Positions 21,350-32,500 of a DNA stretch of 64,000 bases are shown here, piece by piece; position 1 is the first letter of the stretch, and each line of letters opens with the position of its first letter. The DNA comes from Zygnema cylindricum (taxonomy: Eukaryota > Streptophyta > Zygnematophyceae > Zygnematales > Zygnemataceae). The stretch spans positions 124,001 through 188,000 of the forward strand of contig JBBHKE010000055.1 in assembly GCA_037447655.1 (NCBI GenBank), in the 5' to 3' direction. Below the pieces are notes generated by a model. It made no database searches. It was not told where the DNA came from and saw nothing but the letters and a program-made list of their open reading frames with translations. Both the position numbers and the translations under genes were made by a program.

Positions 21350-22521
21350 CTCCTCTCTCTTTAATTCCCTTATACCTCCAAAAGCACACTATTGCTTTCG
21401 TGGAATTTCTGTGTGCTTTTCTCTCTTCCCCATAGTAACGCTGCGGAGAAGCTCCAAAATATCTTCGTCCTCTTTCTCCTCTTCCCCTTCTTCCTCCTCA
21501 TCCACATTCCAACTTCTAAGTTCTTCCAAACACGGGCATTCATCCATATAATGACCCGGTTCCCTTCAAAAAAAGCAAATCCCTTTTTCAAAGCTCCACT
21601 TTCTTTTCATCTCTATATTTTTCCACCGAAGTTCCAATAAGGTTTACCTTTGACCTTCTTCCTCTCATCACACTTTCGCTTGTCACCGCCGTTCCTCTCA
21701 TCGCGCTTTCGCCAATCACCACCAGGTGTAAATGCATTCACCCTGTCACTTCCCCTAAGAAGCTCCAAAGTGTTTTCCCTCACAAGAATTATCCCCATGG
21801 TAATGCTCCAAGTCCATGAGGAGCCATCCATTTTGTGCATACGGTTAATTATATTTTCGTACTCATCTCAGAGTATCATGATTAGTGTGTTAATCTTTCT
21901 CTCCTCAAATTCTACATACCCTCCACTAGCAAGCTCAACATATAACGCAGCAATATCATTGCACAACTCTATCATGCTACCGCCTTTATAAACATAGGCA
22001 TATATTTCCTGATTTACTAACTGCTACCTCTGTATAGTCTCACTCTTATAAATATGACTTAGTGTTTCCCAAATTTCCAAAGACTTGGTTACATTCAAAA
22101 GAGTGATAGCTATGGACTTAGACACATTTCTAAGTATGAGATGTTTTGTTATAGTGTTTTTATACTCCCAAATTTTACTATCATTTTCTTGAATTTTACT
22201 TATATCCCCTCTAAGTGGAGCTGTGGCGTAGAGCCAAGCTCCCCTCACCATACGTGTCCCTTTATCCTTCTTCCCAATTTCCCCTTCCACGACAATGATT
22301 TTTCCTTCACCTTCCGTTGCATCTGAATTTGGTTGGTTTTTCTGGGCAGCCCAGATGATTCTCCATAGTGAGCTCCTCCAAAGCCCGGTGGCGGACACCT
22401 CACTTGTCCCAAAACAATTCCCTATAAGTGCTTCTCGAAAAGCAATCCCTTTATCGTAAATCCCCAATAAATAAAGCCTGTTCCATCAAACATAGGCACC
22501 CTAGATGGTGGGCCCATAACC
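21350..22521 (-). pseudogene. CopIII gag, broken
   Basis: Gag begins at the primer-site ATG (minus strand) as MGPPSRVPMFDGTGFIYWG, the copia gag start shared with CopVI. A frame of 147 codons (22024-22467) and others follow, with frame changes near 22100-22470 and 21840. Recognisable blocks are MHKMDGSSWTW-type text, GIILVRENTLELLRG (CopVI: GMILVQENTIEI) and a zinc knuckle ending PGHYMDEC, whose second Cys codon is TGA. A Glu-rich segment follows (VDEEEEGEEEEDED), as in CopVI. The protease and integrase regions that should come next are absent, and the frame above follows instead. Confidence 0.7.
22506..22521 (-). promoter_or_regulatory. CopIII primer binding site (half-tRNA-iMet type)
   Basis: On the minus strand GGTTATGGGCCCACCA follows the LTR: 16 consecutive matches to the complement of the initiator tRNA-Met anticodon arm, the longest match in the window. 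ATG is in the gag frame. Confidence 0.85.
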
Positions 22522-22924
22522 TAAAACTCTGTGTGCTCCATTGCCCACAGAAATCACATATCCAAAAGAAGCTAATCTAGATAGTGCCGACTCCAAGTTG
22601 ATATAAACCCAAATGACCGACCCCTTGACAATCAGAAACCCATTATAGCTTCACCTTTGTGAAATAAGACTTTTCTGTGTGCTCAGTTCCACCACAGAAT
22701 GTAAAGTTAGAATATGAGTTTTGGACACATTCACCCATTTTGACTTTCCCTTAGAAATGCAGCCACCTTGGCAAGCAAAAACTTTGACCGACTACACTTA
22801 TGTGTAGCGTGGGCTCCCTTGAGTCTGCAGCAAAAAGAATCACTGAAAATGGTCCACTAAGTGAGTTATAATAAAATGGTAAAGTTTGCCTATTTATACA
22901 GATGCTCTCATGGAGAGAGGCGAC
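22522..22924 (-). repeat. CopIII 5' LTR, truncated
   Basis: It matches 9253-9499 plus the first 155 bp after 19690 (tgtgtgctccattgccc through tttgcctatttata). It stops at gagaggcgac, where CopIV starts. Hairpin ctacac-ttat-gtgtag lies at 22792-22807. The rest of this LTR is not found beyond CopIV. Confidence 0.8.
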
Positions 22925-23917
22925 TGTTGTAATTTATTAATCTTATTTCAGTAAATAGGGGTAAAAATAACGCAGGATATTTTTCCTAGCAGTCTACTGT
23001 AATACTTACCTTAATTAGTGTTACAGTAGCAAAAGGTACAGTAGAGTGTATTGTTCTTTTGCAGGGACACGTGTTGGCGAAATAACGTATGCAGGTTTTT
23101 TGGAGTAGCGCCGACAGTCAGCCTTACGTGTCAAAAAGTTGACGATGCCATTCACATGATCGGACGAACGAGATCTGTACCGAGTATTCCGGGAACATAT
23201 GGTACAGCTGGACGGTACCATCGTCGATCATTTTTGTTCCAACGGACGCGATTCACCTGGGACCACAAGCGCCATTCACGAGGGACCACAAGCGTGATTC
23301 GCGGGGGACTACAATCAGGTGCTTCGTACTATATGACCACATTCGGCTAGACTTTAGCGATCACCGCTGACTAAGCATTTGGAACGTTTTGTGTACGGTT
23401 AAATGTCTGTAAATATCCGAATAACATTAGTTTGTAGTTTAGTGTGATAAAAAAATAGTGTTTCATTAATTAGGTTTTAGAAAATAGTAATTAGGTTTTT
23501 GAGGTATAGTAACGTACGGGTAGGATGCTTTGTCGTTAGTCAGGATAATAACCGTAGTAACGGTTACCCAAATTTGTGTAGATCAGTAGATACACACTGT
23601 GAGTATATAACTTGGGACTTAGCCAATGTTGTAGTATCCAGTTTTGGGAATATGATTTTCTACGGGGAGTTTTTAGGAAAGTTCCAGATAAAATATCTTA
23701 TGGTTTAGTCAGTCATTTGAGTTGCAATTTTGGGAATTGTCAGTTTACTGTAATGTGTATCACTGTGGCAAATTTGAAGCATATTGGCTTTTTGAGTCAT
23801 ATTTTGTGTCAGTTCTAAGTTGGCTGTTGAGTAGGTACTTTGATAGTTTCTGCTGTTTTTTATGTCTACTTCCACTACTACTGCTGGTTCTCCGCCTACA
23901 ACGGTGGTTGTAGAACA
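22925..23917 (+). repeat. CopIV 5' LTR
   Basis: It starts tgttgtaatttatt. Repeated accacaagcg and gattc words lie at 23260-23310. The motif gatcagtagatacacactgtgag precedes the TATA box. The last 56 bases encode the first residues of gag (MSTSTTTAGSP). Confidence 0.88.
23604..23610 (+). promoter_or_regulatory. TATA box of CopIV LTR
   Basis: TATATAA follows cactgtgag and lies 307 bases before the LTR end. The 3' LTR (about 42524) and the CopIX LTR (about 44199, decayed to tatatag) have the same arrangement. Confidence 0.5.
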
Positions 23918-26900
23918 ATACGTTATGGGCCTTTCGTCAAGAATTCCTATCTTCAATGGCCAAAAGTATGCTTACTGGGCGGCGTTGGTTGAATCGTCGT
24001 TTGAAACTGCAGATTTATTGGGGGTCTTGGATGGCTCCCTTGATGAAACAGATCCAACTTGGGCGAACAAGAATTCAATGGCAAGGAACAATCTAATCCT
24101 TTGTATTTCAGAAAATTTGGTCATGTCGCGACTGAAAATGAAGAAGGCGAGGGAGATTTAGACATCTCTGAAATTCGCTTTTGAGAAAGTGAATGTTAAA
24201 GAGGAGCTCTTGGTGGCTAGAAAAATTTGGGGATACAAATACACGGGGGGAACTATGGTAAAGTATTGTGACAATTTTCGTGCGCTCATTGATGCTCACT
24301 CTTTTGTTGGGGGGTCATTTCCTGAGTTTCAAAAGGCAGCTTTGCATATTAGAGGTCTCCCTAGTAGCATGAAGGGTGTGTCTAATCAATTTAAGGGTCA
24401 TGATAAAGCTAGCTGGTCATTTCAGTTAGCATATAATCTTATATTGGAGGGAGAATCAAATACTAAACTCCTTGAGGGAGAAGGAAAAGTTGAAGCATTT
24501 GCAACAGACTTCGACAAAAGAAATCAGTTCAATCAGAATAAGAATCAGTTTAACTAGAATCAGAATCAGTTTAATCAGAGGCAGAATAGGCCATCTACTA
24601 CTACTTGTTTCTATTGATCTGCGAAGGGTCACGGATACAGGTATTGTCCTAAATTGAAGAAGGCTAATGAGACAGGTTTATAAAGGCCAGGTTGGCAACA
24701 GAGCCAGTATCACAGAGGTTTTTCTGGAAATCATTCCAGTGAAAATGCTATTTTTTCAGCTTCTGCAAGTGATGCAGATGAGTCACTAAGCTTCAATGAT
24801 CAAGAGGAGGCGGAGTTACTTGCTATGGCGGCTGCCATGGAGGGCCCAAAGGATGCAGGCTGGATCATGGACAGAGAAGCGTTTGCCCACATGTGCTGGA
24901 ACAAAGCGGTTTTTACAAATTTGCAGCAAACATCTCCAAGGAGTATCTACTATGTTTGTGGCATGAGTGTTCAAACCTCAGCTCAGGGTGATGTTTCTTT
25001 GATGGTAGATGTGGGGGGGAAGTCGGTAGAGAGAACCCTTCACAATGTTTTGTATGTTCCAGACTTTAAGAAAAATTTATTTTCTACATCATTAGTGGAG
25101 AGCAAAGGCTTTGAGGTTGTTCTGAAAAGAGGGAGACAGGTTGTTAGCAAGCAAGGGAAAGTAGTAGTAACAGGGACTAGAGATGCTAGCAAAATGTACT
25201 AGATGGACATGGCGGAATATAAAGAAAATGATGTTCTCTACTCCAGTGTCCAATTTGACAATGAGTTGTGGCATAAAAGATTTGGACATATGAATTATGA
25301 TAGTCTTAAAAAAATGGTTTCTTCAGGAAAAGTCAAAGGAGTTTCTCTCAGTTCTCATCCTATAAAATCATGTGATGGTTGTTCACTTGGCAAGATTCAC
25401 AAATTGCCACTTCCACATGAAACGGACCACAGATCGGAGAAATTTCTACAACTAATACACTCTGATGTTCTCGGTCCTTCACAAGTGGCTTCAGCTGGAG
25501 GTGTCCACTATATGGTTACATTCACAGATGACTACTCGAGGTACACTAAAGTCTACTTTATGCAACATAAGAGTGAAGTGTTCACTCACTTCAAACATTA
25601 CAAAGCGTGGGCGGAAAAGCTTCATGGAGTTCTAATCTTGGCGTTGAGATCAGATAATGGGGGAGAATTTACATCAAAGGAATTTGAAGAATTCCTCATT
25701 AAAGAAGGTATTAGTCACAATCTTACTGTTCCTTATACACCAGAACAGAATGGTGTTTCTGAAAGATTAAATAGGACAGTGACAAAGAGTGCTCGGTCTA
25801 TGCTTGCAGATAAAGGGCTAGATTTGAAATTCTGGGTTGAAGCACTGAACTGTGCTGTTTATATTAAGAACAGAATTGCTTCTAGATCTGTTAGCACCAC
25901 ACCTTATAAGCTTTGGACAGGAGAGAAACTTGATGTTAGCCACTTTAAAATCTTTGGCAGCAAGTGTTTTATTCTAGATACTTCACTGGATAGATGGAAA
26001 ATGGAGGCTAAGGGCTTACCATGAATTTTTATGGGGTATGATGATAATGCAAAAAGATATAGAGTTTTTGTATTTGAGAAACAGAAGGTGATTATTTTTA
26101 GGAATATCCACATTAAAGATAAACAGGATTCGGTGGACCATTTTAAAGTGCCAGATCAACCGGCAAAGGAAAAGCAAGAATATGTCATATTTCATCATAC
26201 GCAACGAGTCTACTTTCCACCGACAAGTGGGATACCTCTTCCTTTAGTTCCTTTGGTGCCTTTACAAGATGCTCCACCACAAGCTACGCCTCAGGTGGAA
26301 GGAACTACTACAGACATTGTGCCAGATCAAGTTACGGTTCAAACTAAACAAAAAAATCAGAGGTTGCGAACGATCTTAGCCTTAGAATTTTCGGGGGGAA
26401 AGAGATCTAGCAGTCGTCTGCAAGCAAGCTCTCATTTTGCTTTTTCTGCAGCTACAGAGGAGACTCTAACGATCCAGGAGGCTTTCTCATCACCCGAGAG
26501 AAATCAGTGGATCGAGGCGGCAAACCATGAAATGAAGTCTATTATGGAAGCACAGACATGGGAGCTGGTGGATCTTCCTCCGGGCAGAAAAGCCATCGGC
26601 AGCAAATGGGTATTCAAGGTGAAGCTCAACCCGGACAACACCATCGAAAGGTATAAGGCCAGACTAGTGGCCAAGGGGTATAATCAAAGAGAAGGTATTG
26701 ACTTTGAAGAAACTTTCTCTCCAGTTGTCAGAATTCCCACTGTCAAAATTTTGCTTAGTCTAGCCGCTATAGAGAATATGGAAATACAACAAATGGATGT
26801 TAAAACTGCTTTATTGCGTGGAGAGTTAGAAGAAACCATTTATATGAAAAAACTTGAAATGTACGTTGAAAAGGGAAAGGAAGAATTAGTGTGTAAATTA

Positions 26901-27052
26901 ATGAAATCTTTGTATGGGCTAAAACAAGCCCCGCGTCAGTGGAATTTGAAGTTAGATGAGTTTTTGACTGGGCTGGGATTTAAGAGAATTAGCTCAGATC
27001 ATTCTGTATATGTCTTAAAAGGGGAGGATGGGATACTTTACATTGCTGTATA
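23862..27052 (+). pseudogene. CopIV gag-pol, 5' part up to RT
   Basis: The frame starts in U5 (MSTSTTT, 23862), crosses the primer site and continues as gag. Stops lie near 24159 and 24555; QNQFN repeats follow (24520-24580). The zinc knuckle CFY-stop-SAKGHGYRYC has its second Cys as TGA. The protease DSG is replaced by DRE (WIMDREAFAHM), so it is inactive. Integrase has the zinc site WHKRFGHM and CDGCSLGK, then HSDVLGP, RSDNGGE and VSERLNR for the D, D, E triad. In-frame stops are at 25200 and 26022. RT runs from about 26500 (AQTWELVDLPPGRK, KARLVAKGYNQREG, QMDVKTALL) to LYIAVY at 27052, where CopV enters. Integrase and RT are otherwise open over long stretches. Confidence 0.85.
23921..23931 (+). 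promoter_or_regulatory. CopIV primer binding site, decayed
   Basis: cGTTATGGGCC starts three bases after the LTR end and matches 10 of 11 of the half-tRNA-iMet site. The ATG at 23925-23927 is in the gag frame (EQYVMGLSSRIPIFNG). Confidence 0.7.
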
Positions 27053-27936
27053 TGTTTTTGTTCTATGACAGCTACACCAACTGAAGATGAAGATGATGCT
27101 GGAGTAGACATCATAAAATTCAAATAAGCAAGAAGCTCTCACAGATGCTCAAAAAAATACACACAACTTCGGAACACATTCAAAGATAATTTAGGCAACG
27201 AAATGGCCTATAAATCTGACACAACGCAGATAATACACAAAGGAACAGAAGTGCAAATTTAAACAGAAATCTGCAAACAGATCTGAGAGATATTCTTAGT
27301 CAAAGATATCAAAAATGTCACAACATAATTTTGATACAAAAAGTTCCTAATTATGATATGGCTAAGTCCTATTCTTATACCTAAAAGATCTATTCTTCTA
27401 AGAGCTAGCAGCCACTTATTGCCCTAATTAAGCAAAGGAGGCATACCAGCCATGCATCAATAATATCTACTATCTAAAAGAGGATACTTGAATATGTCAA
27501 GGTATGTCATACAAAAAGAATTTGAACTGAGACACTAATCAAACAAAACACGCTTCTGTACAAACTAGAGATAAGTAACATCACAGCACACCGTGTACAA
27601 ACACGTCAGATAATTACAGACGTGGTCCCGGATGATCACCTTCCGTCGGCAGCAAATCTTCACCGTCCATCATTTCGAAGTTTCATCCAAGATGAAACTT
27701 TTATGTGACACTTCGGTCTTTATGGTAAGTCTGAATAGAACGAACGTATCTTTGTAGAGTGTCTCATTTACCGACGCGTGCCCTGAAGTGTGTCACACCG
27801 TGAACTCCCTCACTATTCATTGTAACATTAATTTTGGTACATACTGAACCAGACTTTTCACAAAGTATTCTAAATACGGAGAAAACACTCCCCTCGCCTA
27901 TGAAGCTTAGTGAGGACTAAAGCTTTCAAAACAACA
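27053..27936 (-). repeat. CopV 3' LTR
   Basis: 884 bp; on the minus strand it starts tgttgttttgaaagcttt and is preceded by the tract tttaggggag (27937-27948). It matches 39908-40801. The stem gtttcat-ccaag-atgaaac (about 27682-27700) is shared with the other LTR and with the fragment at 43842. Confidence 0.88.
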
Positions 27937-28535
27937 CTCCCCTAAAGCTTTAGACTCAACTAACCACATAGACCACATCCCTCTTTACAGAATTTCAATT
28001 TTGGGGCAGGTAAGGGTTTTGTCATCATATCTGCCAACATTTTCTCATGAGGTAAGTAGCTGAGTTTCAGAATTCAGCCCATCACCTTTTCCCTCACAAA
28101 GTGTAACTTAATGTCAATATGCTTGCTTTTGAAATGATGACTAGGATTAGAAGCAATAGCAATAGCAGCTTGATTGTCACACCAAATGACCTGAGGACCA
28201 GACTGTATAAATTTCGGTTTTTGTAAAAGAGACTTTACCCAAAGAAGTTCCTCAACAGCTGAGCTAGCTGCCATGTATTCAGCTTCCATGGTTGACTGAG
28301 TAGTCACCTTTTGGAGCTTGCTTGTTCAGCAGCAAGTACCATTACCGATCTTCAAAATGAATCCTGTGGTAGAACGCCAGCTTGGCATATCACCATAACT
28401 CACATCGCTCCAGGTGTTGATCTTCTCTTCATCTCCTCCAAGAGACAGTCAGAGATCTCGTGTTCGTGCAAGGTAAATCAGAACTCGTTTTGCTGCCTCC
28501 TAATCTGATTTCTTCGGATTTTGAAGACTTTGACT

Positions 28536-29586
28536 TGTAGAAACTAATGGTTTTATTAGTATTTTCTAGGTTTGAAAAAGAAATATAGAAGTCGAGGCAG
28601 TCTATCTCTAACCTCTCTCTCCAACTCTCAAACTTGTCGCAGTCACTGAGAAATTGGAGAGGAAGCTAGAGCCATGGCTACCTTGGCTATCCTGAGGTTT
28701 ACGGGAATTTTATGTTAGGGTTTATCTATTTAATTAAAAGGTATGTGCCGGCGGCAGGATTTGATCCATGTACCTACCGGCCGGCATATAGGAAATAGTA
28801 GGTAGCCTTAGCCGTTAAGTCTAGAAGTAGTATTACGTACTAAGAAGTTTGATATTTATTTAAATGGTTATGCGTGCGATAAACCATTTAACTGAAATAA
28901 ATTACGGGATACATAGATCCAGTAAAATATAAATGTACGACTTACAGTACGGACACAAATCAGTACCGCGCATTTGTTTCGTAAATGAAACAAATACCGC
29001 GCATGTATTTATTACGGCTACGATTAAAGCCGACTTTAATCGGACGGCCGAGATTAGCGCCGAGATCGCGGAGGAGGATTTCGGCCGTTTGTGGCGATCG
29101 CCACATCGGATGACACGTGAAGAAATTCCGTTAGATTGTGGAATCTCCGGAGATTATGGCACCGAATCCGGATTTGACATGTGTCGACATTTTGGCCATG
29201 TCGTACAATGTTCGTACAGAAAGTACACCGGCAGCTGTACTTTTACGTACGGAAGTCAATTCTGATTGGTTCCGTACATCAGTAGATAGAGTTTGTGAGA
29301 GAGATAGGACTTAGAAAAATTAGAAGATAGGACCCTCTCTCCCATAGAGCTTCTGTACAAAAGGTCAACTTTGACCCTCCATAACTTACTGCTCAGGGGA
29401 GCAAATTCAGAGATTCTTTTTGCTATCGACTCAGGGGAGTCTTGCCTTCACAGGGGTGAAGTTGGTGAGAGTTTTTGTCTGCCAGGGTGGCAGTTATTTT
29501 TGCTTAAACACAAAGGGGTCAAGATTATCCTAGAGGCTTTTTGGAAGCTGTCCACTCTGAGGACTTATGGAGGTCTCAGAGTTACA
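28536..29586 (+). repeat. CopVI 5' LTR
   Basis: It starts tgtagaaactaatgg and ends gagttaca. U3 has atttgtttc-gtaaat-gaaacaaat (28971-28994) between two taccgcgcat repeats. U5 has the hairpin cluster annotated separately. The first gag codons (MEVSELQ, ATG at 29567) lie in the last 20 bases. Confidence 0.93.
29363..29461 (+). promoter_or_regulatory. U5 hairpin cluster in CopVI leader
   Basis: Four perfect short inverted repeats in a row: ggtcaa-ct-ttgacc (29363-29376), tgctc-aggg-gagca (29390-29403), gactc-aggg-gagtc (29428-29441) and cttcac-aggg-gtgaag (29446-29461). Three share an AGGG loop. The last two recur in CopI, CopIII and CopVII with changed but still complementary stems, which supports RNA structure. 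They lie about 130-220 nt before the primer site. Confidence 0.7.
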
Positions 29587-32500
29587 GGTTATGGGCCCAC
29601 CCTCTAGGTTACCAATCTTTAATGGAACTGGCTTCATATACTGGGAAAGTATGATGAGAGGAGCTCTATGCGAAAAAAGGTTTTGGGTGATAGTGAGTGG
29701 ACGATTGGGGCGTCCATCAAGTCTTGGAATTCCTCCAGGGTTTGGAGGAAGCAGATTCACCAGGAAAGAGGATTCACCTTCAACGGAGGAAACAAAGGAA
29801 GGAGAGGTGGTGGACAAAGGAAAGGAGAAGGAGGCGACCACACCAATAGCAACTGGTTTAGCATTCATGTCACCTATTCCGAGGAACGAGGAGAATGATA
29901 CTGAAACCTGGGACTTCAACAATATGGCGGCAAAGCACTTCATCCTACGCCATCTCACTCAAGGACTTGCATGTCCTCATTTGCACGTAGAAAGGGCATC
30001 CGATCTTTGGATGGCTCTTATAGAGATGTACCGAAGTGGTACGATTCAGCAACAACAGTTGGCTGATCAGAAAGTTAAGGAGTATGTATACAAAGGGGGA
30101 AATATGTTGGATTTTTGCAATGAGCTTGCTACACTCTTCATGGAGCTACAAAGTGCGGGAAAAGATTTTAGTGAAAAAGAAAAGGTTAACTGTTTACTGA
30201 TGAAGTTACCTGATGAGTTCGTGAACATAGTTTACCGTGTGCAGGACTTGCCTGACTCAAGGTGGATATGGAACTCAGTGGTAGGAATGATTCTCGTTCA
30301 AGAGAATACAATTGAGATCCGAAGGGGAGGAAAGAGTGGCCAAGCCTTGGCAACAGCGACTGATTGGAGGAACAGGGATTCCCGAAAACCGGTCGAAAAC
30401 TATGGGGGTAGGGAGCAGAAAAAACTGGCCGATGAGGTCGAACTAAGGGCTCCCAAAGGACTATGTCATTTTTGTAAGAAACCGGGGCACTATATGGCAG
30501 AGTGCACTAAGCTAACCGAGCTTCGGTTAAAGGAGGGGCAGACCGGTGGTACCCCGAGAGGAAAGAAAAAGGCCCTTGTCACACAGGTACTTGAGGCTGA
30601 ATCCGAGGACGAGGACGTTGAGCTCCTTTTGGATGAGGAGTTGGAGGCGAAAAATGAGGTCGAAATTCCACGAAGGCAGAAATGTGCTTACGGTGGATTG
30701 AAAGGTGAAGCAGGCTGGATTGTAGATTTAGGTGCCTCCATGCACATGTGTAAGGATAGACACATGTTCACTAAGATAAGAAAGATTCCCACCGTAGAGA
30801 TAGAGTACGGGGATGGGAGGATAGTCACCACTACTCTTGTAGGATCGGTAGATCTAAAAGTGTTAGTAGAAGGAAAGACATCCATATTAACATTCTCCGA
30901 TGTATTGTTTATTCCGGAGCTGAACAAAAACCTCATCTCTACATCTTTATTAGATGATAAGGGTTTTTTTACTAGCACTAGGGAAGGAGTCTTTACTGCT
31001 AGTTTTGAGGATGATGTCTATTTCATTGATGAGAAAGGTAGCCATCGGATGTTTAGGCTGATCTTAAGTAATGAAAAGAAGAAACTTTATTATGCTGGTG
31101 TTCATGATATTATGATGTGGCATAAGAGGCCTGGGCATGTCAATCTAGATAAGTTAAGAGAGATGAAAAAGATGGGAGTGGTGGAAGGGATTCAGTTCAG
31201 TGAGAGTGATGATATAAGTGATTGTAGTGGATGTGCTCAAGGTAAAGCACACAGATTACCCTTTCCTAAGTCAGCCACCTATAAGGGAGAAAAAATTATA
31301 GATCTAGTACACACTGATATTTGGGGACCGGCTAAAGTGCCCTCACCGGGGGGGAAGAGATTTATGATGACTATAACTGATGATTGGTCTCGGTATTCCA
31401 GGGTATATTTTTTGAAAAACAAGTCCGAAGCTGAGGATTGTTTTAGACAATATAAAGCATGGAGCGAAAAACTCCATGAAACTCCAATCAAGAGAGTAAG
31501 GAGTGACAATGGTGGAGAGTATACTTCTAACCAGTTTGAGGATTTTCTGAGGGAAGATGGGGTTCAACACCAAAAGACAGTTCCAGAAAATCCTGAACAG
31601 AATGGGGTAGCTGAAAGGTTAAATAGAACACTAAGTGATAGTGCTAGAAGTATGTTGTCAGATAAAAAGATAGGGAAAAGGTTTTGGGCAGAAGCAATAA
31701 ACTGTGCTAATTACCTCAAGAATAGAGTTCTTACTTCAGCTATAAAAGATCAAACACCTTATGAGAGATAGACATGCCGGAAACCAAACATATCTCACTT
31801 AAAGGTTTTCGGCAGTCAAGTGTTCAGTCTAGATACTGATCGGTCCAATTGGAAGCTAGATCCTAAAGGAAAACCAGGATACTTATTAGGATATGATGAA
31901 GATGTTAAAGGATATAGAGTTTATGATCTAAAAAGGGAAGATATAATCTTAGTAAAGCATCTAGTAGTTATGGATGAAGGAAAGTCTGTAGATCCCTTCA
32001 AATATACGAAGTCAGTAAAAATCAGATTTGAGTCAAAAAATTCAGTTGACTTTGAGCTTCCTAACTATCCAGGTTTTAGAGAAGATGACATTCTTGTAGG
32101 AACAAATCAGACTGAAAAGGACTCGGCTGTGGAAACTCCAGTGACAACTCTACTCGAAGCAGAAGACGTGGTGGAAATTGATTCGGAATTAAGGGATAGG
32201 GGAGAAGCCGAGTTTGTTCAAAAGAATCCACGAGAACCATCTATTCCGGCCTCAGATTTTGAGGGGGGGAGGAGAAGTAGCAAAAGACTGCAAGAAAAAC
32301 AGGTTAATAACAAGGTAACTAAACTATCTCATCAAGATGAACCTCAAACTTATGGAGAGGCGATGACTTGTCCAAAAAGAAACCGGTGGAAGACAGCCAT
32401 CAATGAGGAGATGGCTTCAATCATGGCAGCCGATACTTGGGAGCTGGTGGACTGTCCACCTAACCGAAAACCAATCGGTTGTAAGTGGGTTTTCAAACTA

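Larger units (their letters stand above)
9253..22924 (-). mobile_element. CopIII: minus-strand Ty1-copia, split by CopI
   Basis: The 3' LTR (left in the window) is 9253-9499 plus 19690-20631, the gap being CopI. The internal region is 20632-22505, the primer site 22506-22521 and the 5' LTR 22522-22924, cut short where CopIV begins. The polypurine tract aaaataaggggag (minus strand) abuts the 3' LTR at 20632. The internal region is only about 1.9 kb, so most of pol is deleted. It belongs to the same broad clade as CopI, CopVI and CopVII, judged by LTR hairpins and gag. Confidence 0.8.
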
